From NCBI GenBank assembly GCA_910579755.1, contig CAJTVB010000052.1, forward strand, positions 1-10,927: DNA of 10,927 nucleotides, in the 5' to 3' direction. The notes beneath the pieces are model-generated. The model had not been told where the DNA came from. It saw only the letters and a list, made by a program, of their open reading frames with translations, and made no database searches. Of this stretch, positions 5,239 to 10,927 are shown piece by piece (the stretch's first letter is position 1; every line of letters begins with the position of its first letter). A program made the position numbers and the translations under genes. The DNA is from an uncultured Acetatifactor sp. Its GTDB lineage: Bacteria > Bacillota > Clostridia > Lachnospirales > Lachnospiraceae.

Positions 5239-6713
5239 AGAAATCGATCAGACGGCAGTTTGCACTGATCTTTATCGGGCTGATGGCCGGCATTATATTA
5301 ATGTGCTGGGTGATCAACAATATTTTTCTGGAAGATTATTATATCAGAAGCAAGACACAGGTTCTGTATGACACCTTTCACACGATCAGCGGCGTCACGG
5401 GAAGCGATACCTACAGCTCGGATGAATTCAGGGAAGAACTGGAAAACATCTGTAGTATGTACAACATTACGGTATGTGTCATAGATGCCAATTCTCAGCT
5501 GCGGTATAGCTCTATTAATGGAGGACGGGAGCTGGAAAACCAACTTGTGGGATATATTTTGGGCCTTTATTCCAATATTGTCAAGGTCATAGAGATCGGC
5601 GAAGGCTATGTGATGCAGCGGATCCAAGAGGGAGAGGACGAATATCTGGAAATGTACGGCAGGCTGAATACGGGAATATCCTTTATTATGCGTACTCCTG
5701 TGGACAGCATCCGGGAAAGCGCCAAGATCGCCAATCGTTTTTTTGCGTATGTGGGAGTCGTGGGAACTATAGCGGGAGGGATAATTATCTGGCTTGTATC
5801 CCGGAGAATCACAAGGCCTATTCTGGAGCTGAACCGGATTTCACAGCAGATGGTGCATCTGGATTTTGAAGCCAAATATGAAGGACACGCCCGGAATGAG
5901 ATCGATCTGCTGGGGGAGAACATTAATAAGCTGTCCGCCTCTCTGGAAAGATCTGTTTCAGAGCTGAAGACAGCCAATAACGAGTTGAAAAAGGATATTG
6001 AAAAGAGGGAACAGATTGATGAGATGCGTAAGGAATTTCTTGCAAACGTATCTCATGAACTGAAGACGCCTATCGCGCTGATTCAGGGTTATGCGGAGGG
6101 GCTTTCCGAAGCGGTCAATGACGATGCGGAGAGCAGAAGCTTTTATTGCGAGGTCATAATGGACGAAGCCTCCAAGATGAACAATATGGTACAAAAGCTT
6201 CTGGCGTTAAACCATCTTGAATTTGGCAACGATGTGGTAACCATGGAGAGATTTGATGTGACGGCGCTGATTGGTAATTATATACAGTCTGCGGAGATTC
6301 TCACAAAGCCCAATAATATCAGTGTCTGCATGGAGGAATATCCGCCTGTGTACGTGTGGGCTGATGAGTACAAAACAGAAGAAGTATTTACTAATTATTT
6401 TACAAATGCAGTGAACCATTGCGGCGGTGAAAAGAAGATCATTATTTCGCTGGAACAGAAGGAAGACAGGGTGCGGATTGGGGTCTTCAATACAGGGGAA
6501 CCCATACCGGAGTGGGCAGTGGGGCATTTGTGGGAGAAGTTTTATAAGGTGGACAAGGCGCGCACCAGAGAGTATGGCGGCAGCGGCGTGGGGCTGTCTA
6601 TCGTAAAGGCAATTATGGAATCCATGAATCAACAGTATGGTATGGAAAATTATACCAATGGGGTGCTGTTTTGGTTTGAACTGGAGGCGGTCCGGGAGGA
6701 AAAAAGCTCGTAA
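5235..6713 (+). CDS. HAMP-domain sensor histidine kinase
   Basis: This 492-residue membrane kinase is the partner of the preceding regulator. Membrane helix 1 (about 9-31) is followed by an extracellular sensor region of roughly 135 residues with no family I recognise. Helix 2 (about 169-188) leads into a HAMP linker (about 189-240) and a helical stretch. The dimerisation domain carries the phospho-acceptor H274 in N-V-S-H-E-L-K-T-P. The ATPase domain (about 370-488) has an N box (T-N-Y-F-T-N-A-V-N-H, 386-395), a G1 motif N-T-G-E-P (419-423; the usual D-x-G is N-T-G here) and G2 G-G-S-G-V-G-L-S-I-V-K (448-458). Start: GTG at 5235, in frame and overlapping the regulator's TGA as GTGA, with GGAGG at 5220-5224. 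The frame is open further upstream, but only inside the regulator gene. The signal sensed is unknown. Confidence 0.95.
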   Translation: MKKSIRRQFALIFIGLMAGIILMCWVINNIFLEDYYIRSKTQVLYDTFHTISGVTGSDTYSSDEFREELENICSMYNITVCVIDANSQLRYSSINGGRELENQLVGYILGLYSNIVKVIEIGEGYVMQRIQEGEDEYLEMYGRLNTGISFIMRTPVDSIRESAKIANRFFAYVGVVGTIAGGIIIWLVSRRITRPILELNRISQQMVHLDFEAKYEGHARNEIDLLGENINKLSASLERSVSELKTANNELKKDIEKREQIDEMRKEFLANVSHELKTPIALIQGYAEGLSEAVNDDAESRSFYCEVIMDEASKMNNMVQKLLALNHLEFGNDVVTMERFDVTALIGNYIQSAEILTKPNNISVCMEEYPPVYVWADEYKTEEVFTNYFTNAVNHCGGEKKIIISLEQKEDRVRIGVFNTGEPIPEWAVGHLWEKFYKVDKARTREYGGSGVGLSIVKAIMESMNQQYGMENYTNGVLFWFELEAVREEKSS

Positions 6714-6759
6714 GTGCTTTCGAATCCCGGGGAGCGGTAAAGCTGTTAGGGGAAGAGGT

Positions 6760-8040
6760 ATGGAAGAAAGAAAAGAAGAGGAAATGATGAGGGTGCTCCT
6801 GGTGGGAGTGGATACCGGGCAGGACCCGGATTTTGAACATTCTATGGATGAATTGGAGGATTTGGCGGAGGCGGCGGGTAAGAAGGCGACAGGGCGGATT
6901 GTCCAGCACATGGAAGCGGTGAATAATTCTCTGTATGTAGGTGCGGGAAAGGCATCGGAGATTAGAGAATATGCGGAGAGGCACGGTGTGGAGGAGGTTA
7001 TCTTTAACGATACGCTTTCACCCTCTCAGATTCGGAATCTGGGTCAGGAGCTGGATCTGCCCGTTATGGACAGAACAAATCTGATTTTGGATATATTTGC
7101 CATCAGGGCAAGGACCAGAGAAGCGAAGCTGCAGGTAGAGACTGCCAGGCTTCAATATATGCTGCCCAGGCTTGTAGGACTGAGGGAAAATCTCAGTCGT
7201 CAGGGAGGCACCGGCGGAAGCATGAGCAACAAGGGGGCCGGTGAGACTAAGCTGGAGCTGGACAGACGAAGAATCGAACATCGGATCAGCGAGCTGCGCA
7301 GGGAGCTGGAGGGAGTTTCCCGGGATCGGGAAACCATGAGGAAGAAGAGAAACCGTTCCGGACTTCCCCAGGCAGCGTTGGTGGGGTACACAAACGCAGG
7401 AAAATCCACCCTGATGAATCAGATGGTGAGCCGGTGCGGAGAAGGGGAAGAGAAGACTGTGCTGGTGAAGAATATGCTTTTTGCTACGCTGGATACCAGT
7501 GTAAGATACATTCACACAGGAGATAATAGGCCGTTTCTGCTGGCGGATACAGTAGGTTTTATCCATAAGCTTCCCCACGGGCTGATAGAGGCGTTCCGAT
7601 CCACCTTGGAGGAGGTTCGATATGCAGATTTGTTGATCCAGGTGGTGGACTTTTCTGACGGAAATTACCGGCAGCAAATGGAAGTGACCAATGAAACCCT
7701 GCGGGAGCTGGGGGCGGGTGACATTCCCCGCATCATCGTTTATAACAAAGCAGATTTGTGCGGAATGCAGGATATTCCCCGCAGGAAGGGAGAACAGATC
7801 TATTTGTCAGCCTCTCAGGGGATAGGAATAAAGGAGCTGGCCGGGCTGATTAAGGAAAACGTTTATGCCCACCGACGGGAAACAACGTTTTTTTTCCCTT
7901 ATGATAAAGGATCGGCCATGTCCTACTTTATGGAAAATACTACGGTGCTGGATCAGGAATACCGGGAAGACGGAATAAGGCTGAGAGTGAGCTGTTCCGA
8001 AGGCGATGTCCGAAAGTATGCTGATTACTGTTTAAGGTAA
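6760..8040 (+). CDS. hflX: Ribosome-associated GTPase HflX
   Basis: This 426-residue protein is an HflX-family GTPase. Studied homologues bind the 50S subunit and split stalled or hibernating ribosomes. The N-terminal HflX domain includes R-T-R-E-A-K-L-Q-V-E-T-A-R-L-Q-Y (119-134) and the Gly-rich G-G-T-G-G-S-M-S-N-K-G-A-G-E-T-K (149-164), both diagnostic. The GTPase domain has the P-loop G-Y-T-N-A-G-K-S-T (209-217), G3 D-T-V-G-F (263-267) and G4 N-K-A-D (329-332). A charged helical linker precedes the P-loop, and about 60 residues follow the GTPase core. The ATG at 6760 is chosen because AGGGGA at 6748-6753 lies six bases upstream; the frame extends back into the kinase gene, and ATGs at 6784 and 6787 are possible alternatives. 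It follows the kinase by 46 nt with no obvious promoter, so it may be the last gene of that operon. Confidence 0.95.
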   Translation: MEERKEEEMMRVLLVGVDTGQDPDFEHSMDELEDLAEAAGKKATGRIVQHMEAVNNSLYVGAGKASEIREYAERHGVEEVIFNDTLSPSQIRNLGQELDLPVMDRTNLILDIFAIRARTREAKLQVETARLQYMLPRLVGLRENLSRQGGTGGSMSNKGAGETKLELDRRRIEHRISELRRELEGVSRDRETMRKKRNRSGLPQAALVGYTNAGKSTLMNQMVSRCGEGEEKTVLVKNMLFATLDTSVRYIHTGDNRPFLLADTVGFIHKLPHGLIEAFRSTLEEVRYADLLIQVVDFSDGNYRQQMEVTNETLRELGAGDIPRIIVYNKADLCGMQDIPRRKGEQIYLSASQGIGIKELAGLIKENVYAHRRETTFFFPYDKGSAMSYFMENTTVLDQEYREDGIRLRVSCSEGDVRKYADYCLR

Positions 8041-8051
8041 GCACATTGCAC

Positions 8052-8080
8052 TTGCCTGTGAGAAAAATGTGGTGTATGAT
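8052..8080 (+). promoter_or_regulatory. Candidate upstream promoter after hflX
   Basis: TTGCCT (8052-8057) and TATGAT (8075-8080) have a 17-bp spacer. It would start a transcript near 8087 toward the lipoprotein gene, about 108 nt before its ATG. The -10 is good (five of six); the -35 matches four of six. Confidence 0.4.
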
Positions 8081-8109
8081 GTGAAAAGACAATAAGCTTA
8101 AAAGATAAT

Positions 8110-8139
8110 TTGAGCTGGAACATTAAATTTATGTAGAAT
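8110..8139 (+). promoter_or_regulatory. Candidate proximal promoter of the lipoprotein gene
   Basis: TTGAGC (8110-8115) and TAGAAT (8134-8139) have an 18-bp spacer in AT-rich sequence. The predicted start is near 8146, giving a leader of about 50 nt in which GCCGG (8144-8148) and CCGGC (8173-8177) can pair, just upstream of the ribosome binding site at 8183-8190. It could act with or instead of the element at 8052-8080. Confidence 0.4.
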
Positions 8140-8194
8140 GGATGCCGGGCCGTCAGCGAAGCGGAATATAAGCCGGCGGACACAGGAGTGTAAA

Positions 8195-8938
8195 ATGAGA
8201 AAGAAAAAGCTTTTGGGTATATTGACTGCGGCGGCGCTCTGTCTGGGAATGACCGGATGCGGGGAGAATCAAATGCCGGAACTGACCGATGCCCAGGTGA
8301 AAGAGATTGGCCAATATGTTGCCTTTATACTGATGAAATATAACAGCAACGGCGGAAGCCGGCTGGTGGAGCTGACGGAACAGACCCAGAAGCCTTCCGA
8401 ACTGGAGGAATCTGCGGGGACGGAATCAGAGGAACCTTCAGGCATGGCACCGGTGGATGATACGCCGGTGGTAGATGCCCCCGGTCAGACGGTGCAGGAG
8501 TATACCTTGGAAGAAGTCATGGGACTTCCGGAGGGGATTAAGGTAGGATATGCAGGAGAGGAGATCTGCAGCGTCTATCCTGACGAAGACGCAGAGGACT
8601 ATTTTGCAATCACTGCCACGGACGGAAAACAGCTTTTGGTGCTGAAATTTTTCCTGGCGAATAACTCTGGACGGGATCAGACAGTGGATCTGCTCTCCTG
8701 GGATGCAGCACAGGAGGACCTGATTTTTCAGATCACTGTAAATGGGGAGTACAGGCGCAGGGCTCTTAATACCATGCTGTTGGATGATTTGGGAACCTTA
8801 AAGTGTGATATCGCTGCAGATGGCGTATACAATGCAGTATTGGTGATTGAGGTGGACCAGGGCGTCGCAGACACGCTGGAAACCATTGAACTGAGCGCCA
8901 AATACGGTGACAAGGCTTGCTCTGTTCAGGTCCGGTAG
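8195..8938 (+). CDS. Lipoprotein of unknown function
   Basis: This 247-residue protein begins with a lipoprotein signal peptide: basic residues 2-5, a hydrophobic stretch 6-19, and a lipobox-like M19-T20-G21-C22 (Met at -3 is acceptable but not typical), so Cys22 is the predicted membrane anchor. A short helical segment (about 30-50) is followed by an acidic, Pro/Ser/Thr-containing linker (about 62-105) that is probably disordered. The C-terminal half (about 110-247) contains L-V-L-K-F-F-L-A-N-N-S-G-R-D-Q-T-V-D-L and alternating hydrophobic strands. It resembles the immunoglobulin-like domains of Firmicutes surface lipoproteins (DUF4352-like), a weak resemblance judged by eye. The ATG at 8195 is chosen over an in-frame ATG at 8138 because it has CAGGAGTG at 8183-8190 and starts the signal peptide. 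The membrane glucosyltransferase gene follows after 69 nt, suggesting co-transcription. Confidence 0.85.
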   Translation: MRKKKLLGILTAAALCLGMTGCGENQMPELTDAQVKEIGQYVAFILMKYNSNGGSRLVELTEQTQKPSELEESAGTESEEPSGMAPVDDTPVVDAPGQTVQEYTLEEVMGLPEGIKVGYAGEEICSVYPDEDAEDYFAITATDGKQLLVLKFFLANNSGRDQTVDLLSWDAAQEDLIFQITVNGEYRRRALNTMLLDDLGTLKCDIAADGVYNAVLVIEVDQGVADTLETIELSAKYGDKACSVQVR

Positions 8939-9007
8939 AAACCACACTTGAGTGCGGCGCAGGAAAGGAATTTTGGGAAGTTCATATAAAGACGGAGGAT
9001 GAGGAAC

Positions 9008-10619
9008 ATGCCTGAGAGGTGGATAGAAAAAAGCAATATAAAATATCAACACTTTTTTGCATTGATTATGGGGGGGGTAATCATATATTCACAGCTTATG
9101 GCGAATCAGCTGACCAATGACTACGATGGTCTTTGGGAGGGGTCTTTCCATAATGCGGGGACATGGGAGCTTTCTCTGGGCAGATGGTTCTGGCTGTATA
9201 TCAGCAGATTACGCTTCGGAACAAGCCCGGATCCGTTTACATCTTTGCTTACGCTTGCCCTAATGGCGGTTGGACTGCTGTTTTTGTTTGACCTGTGGCA
9301 GATAAAAAATAAATATTTGATTATTGTATCGGGACTTTTGTTTTTGAGCAATCCGGCCATTTGCTTTGAGTTGTCGTACCGCTTTATGTCCCCCACTTTT
9401 GGCGTGGCATTTCTGTTGAGCATATTGGGAGTCTGGTGTTTCGAAAAGATTAAGAGTCCGATTGCTTCCGTATTGGCAGGCGCCGCCTGTATTTCTTTTT
9501 CGATGGGAGCGTATCAGGCGTATATCTGTTGTACGACAGTTGCCTTTTTGACGGCGCTATTGCTATTAATGAAACTTTCCAAAAATGTAAATTGGAGAGG
9601 CTTATTACTTTTTGCGCTAAATCTATCACGGGAATACTTGTGGGCGGAATTGGATATACAGTGATTTTGCAGTTTCACCTTTGGGTATGCGGCGTGAAAA
9701 TGTCAGGTTATCAGGGAGGCAGCAGCTATTCCATTCTTAATTCCATATGCAGCCTGCCGGCCTCTCTATATAAAATGTATCAGCTTTTCTGGCTCTATTT
9801 CAAGGGCGTCTTATTTAGAATCAATCGTATGCAGGGGAAACAAATATTTACGCTGATGTTTATTCTGGCATCGGTTCTTGCTGTGATTTGTTTTGTTAGA
9901 ATATTCAAAAAAGCAGATTGCAGGCAATCATATTTGGAGCGCTGATCCTTTTGTATCCGGCGGCGGCCTTGTCCGTGCTGATGATTGCCACGAATGCAGA
10001 ATTCGCGTTGCAGATGGCATGCGGTCCCGCGTTGTTTCTGGCGGCTCTGCCATGTCTGTTTTATGGAGAGAATGATTTAAAAGGAGAAACAGACGAGGAA
10101 GGGAGCCGGGATTTTCGCCGGAAATGGAATAGAATATCCCAAAAGAGCAGATGGTTTCTTGACTGGGGATTTTTTCTTCTGATGACGGTGATTCTGTATG
10201 GAAGTATATATCAGGTTGTAATTGATCAAAACATAATGTATGAGGGCAAAATTGCAACAGAAAATATAACGGATATGATAGTGGATCAACTGTTGCAGGA
10301 AGATTTGGTCAGTGATGAATACCGTTATGTATTTGTGGGAACTCCTGTCTCCAGCATGCAGTATTTTGTGGATACAAATTATTCCTACGCGAATCATTAT
10401 GCGCTGTACGGCGCATGGTATTTGGGCAATAACAGCGCGAAATCCTGGAAGGGCGTAATCAGAAATATAAAGGGGATGAATCTGAATATGGTCACCGGAC
10501 CGGAGTATGATGCGCTGTCTGTTTCGAAAATGGTGGAGAGCATGCCGCAATTTCCCAAGCCGGGAAGCATTCTGCTGGACAATGACATTGTATATGTAAA
10601 AGTCGGTAATGCGAATTAA
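9008..10619 (+). pseudogene. GtrII-like membrane glucosyltransferase gene, broken by two frameshifts
   Basis: Three consecutive frames together encode one protein resembling the GtrII (glucosyltransferase domain) family: polytopic enzymes thought to add glucose or similar sugars to cell-surface polymers outside the membrane. The first segment (from 9008) has N-D-Y-D-G-L-W-E and L-S-L-G-R-W near the N-terminus and several membrane helices; its frame runs to a stop at 9662-9664. The homology moves to a second frame at the T run 9609-9613 (continuing K-S-I-T-G-I-L-V-G-G-I-G-Y), open to 9945. It moves to a third at the A run 9907-9912 (L-Q-A-I-I-F-G-A-L-I-L-L-Y-P), ending at 10619. One added base in each run restores a single frame of 537 codons plus stop, the total length also being consistent. 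The C-terminal about 90 residues look extracytoplasmic. The start uses GGAGG at 8994-8998; an ATG at 8999 touches that site. Sequencing error, true decay or slippage are all possible. Confidence 0.8.
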
Positions 10620-10660
10620 GAAGCTCATTTGAAAGACGTAAATAATAGTAAGGTATATCA

Positions 10661-10698
10661 CAGGCGGCAGTTCGGCAAGACACAGGAATTGCCGCCTG
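10661..10698 (+). terminator. Hairpin, probable terminator after the glucosyltransferase gene
   Basis: CAGGCGGCAGTT (10661-10672) pairs with AATTGCCGCCTG (10687-10698) over 12 bp with one G-T wobble. The tail is CTTTCC rather than a clean T run, so termination may be inefficient. It stands between the glucosyltransferase gene and the strong promoters at the right edge. Confidence 0.55.
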
Positions 10699-10733
10699 CT
10701 TTCCATAGATACAGCCGTGGAAAAGGCTGGCTG

Positions 10734-10752
10734 AAAAAAATGTAAAAAAAAG
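10734..10752 (+). repeat. A-rich element, copy 1 (candidate UP element)
   Basis: Seven A, TGT, eight A, G: a 19-nt sequence repeated exactly at 10836-10854. Here it ends 11 bp before the -35 of the first tandem promoter. A-tracts in this place are typical of UP elements bound by the RNA polymerase alpha subunit. Confidence 0.65.
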
Positions 10753-10763
10753 TCATTTTTCTG

Positions 10764-10792
10764 TTGACATGCTAAAGAAGTAGTGTTATACT
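10764..10792 (+). promoter_or_regulatory. Strong tandem promoter P1
   Basis: A perfect TTGACA (10764-10769), a 17-bp spacer and TATACT (10787-10792), with the A-rich element upstream. The predicted start is near 10799. No coding sequence follows in the window. Confidence 0.85.
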
Positions 10793-10835
10793 CATTTTCG
10801 TTGCGAAACAAAGAAATACCTGCAACAAAAAAAGT

Positions 10836-10854
10836 AAAAAAATGTAAAAAAAAG
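10836..10854 (+). repeat. A-rich element, copy 2 (candidate UP element)
   Basis: An exact 19-nt copy of 10734-10752, ending 3 bp before the -35 of the second promoter. The sequence CTGTTGACA follows in both modules. Copy 1 has eight extra bases (TCATTTTT) before it. Confidence 0.65.
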
Positions 10855-10857
10855 CTG

Positions 10858-10886
10858 TTGACAAAGCGAAAAACATATGATATTCT
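10858..10886 (+). promoter_or_regulatory. Strong tandem promoter P2
   Basis: A perfect TTGACA (10858-10863), a 17-bp spacer and TATTCT (10881-10886). The overlapping TATGAT at 10876-10881 would leave only 12 bp and is less likely. The predicted start is near 10893. Two close strong promoters with A-tracts and no ribosome binding site or start codon after them suggest an rRNA or tRNA operon beyond the right edge; this is inference. Confidence 0.8.
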
Positions 10887-10892
10887 ATCAGA

Positions 10893-10913
10893 GTTGCCGC
10901 TGAGAGCGACAGC
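10893..10913 (+). other. Leader hairpin at the start of the P2 transcript
   Basis: GTTGCCGCT (10893-10901) pairs with AGCGACAGC (10905-10913) around a 3-nt loop with one C-A mismatch and one T-G wobble. It begins at about the predicted +1 of P2. Such a hairpin fits the leader of a stable-RNA precursor, perhaps an antitermination or processing element, but the downstream sequence needed to confirm this is missing. The last 14 bases (10914-10927) are purine-rich with no start codon. Confidence 0.4.
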
Positions 10914-10927
10914 AGGGCGGAAGGGAG

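Noticed and set aside
6207..7677. Minus-strand open frames opposite the kinase and hflX genes
   Set aside because: They overlap well-supported genes with intact catalytic motifs and show no family signatures or ribosome binding sites of their own.
9601..9625. Programmed -1 ribosomal frameshift in the glucosyltransferase gene at the T run
   Set aside because: The zero-frame codons TTA CTT TTT do not form a canonical slippery heptamer, and a second shift is needed 300 bp later. Base loss in homopolymers is the simpler reading.

Overview
The window looks like the chromosome of a low-to-moderate GC, Gram-positive member of the Clostridia, most likely Lachnospiraceae. This is inferred from the secG-rnr-smpB-ssrA gene order, strong AGGAGG-type ribosome binding sites, sigma-A-type promoters (TTGACA-17-TATACT), two lipoproteins with clostridial-style signal peptides, and the tmRNA tag. 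No species call is possible from the sequence alone.

Layout. Positions 1-72 hold the first 24 codons of a leftward lipoprotein gene. A roughly 250 bp divergent intergenic region follows, with palindromes and promoter-like elements. Rightward come secG (protein export channel subunit), an intrinsic terminator, rnr (RNase R), smpB and, from its own consensus promoter, ssrA (tmRNA, tag ADNNTQYALAA). Just past the tmRNA 3' end is a second, slightly altered direct copy of that 3' end. Between the two lies an inverted T-arm copy, and a terminator follows. A second rightward block holds an unrecognised single-pass membrane protein with a charged C-terminal helix, an OmpR-type response regulator, a HAMP-containing sensor histidine kinase that overlaps the regulator by 4 nt, and hflX (ribosome-associated GTPase). 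After a promoter-bearing gap come a lipoprotein of unknown function and a GtrII-like polytopic membrane glucosyltransferase gene. The latter is broken by two single-base losses, each in a homopolymer run. The right edge holds a hairpin and two tandem strong promoters, each preceded by the same 19-nt A-rich element, then a leader hairpin. This resembles the upstream region of an rRNA or other stable-RNA operon beginning outside the window.

Function. RNase R, SmpB and tmRNA form the trans-translation pathway that frees stalled ribosomes and destroys faulty mRNA. HflX, a few kb downstream, splits stalled ribosomes in organisms where it has been studied, so much of the window concerns translation quality control. 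The two-component system and its membrane partner probably form a signalling operon with an unknown stimulus. The lipoprotein and glucosyltransferase suggest an envelope-modification pair, but that is inference.

I found no clearly novel defence or mobile system. The points most worth checking are the duplicated tmRNA 3' end (a possible integration scar), the doubly frameshifted GtrII gene, the unknown membrane protein tied to the two-component system, and the duplicated promoter module at the right edge.
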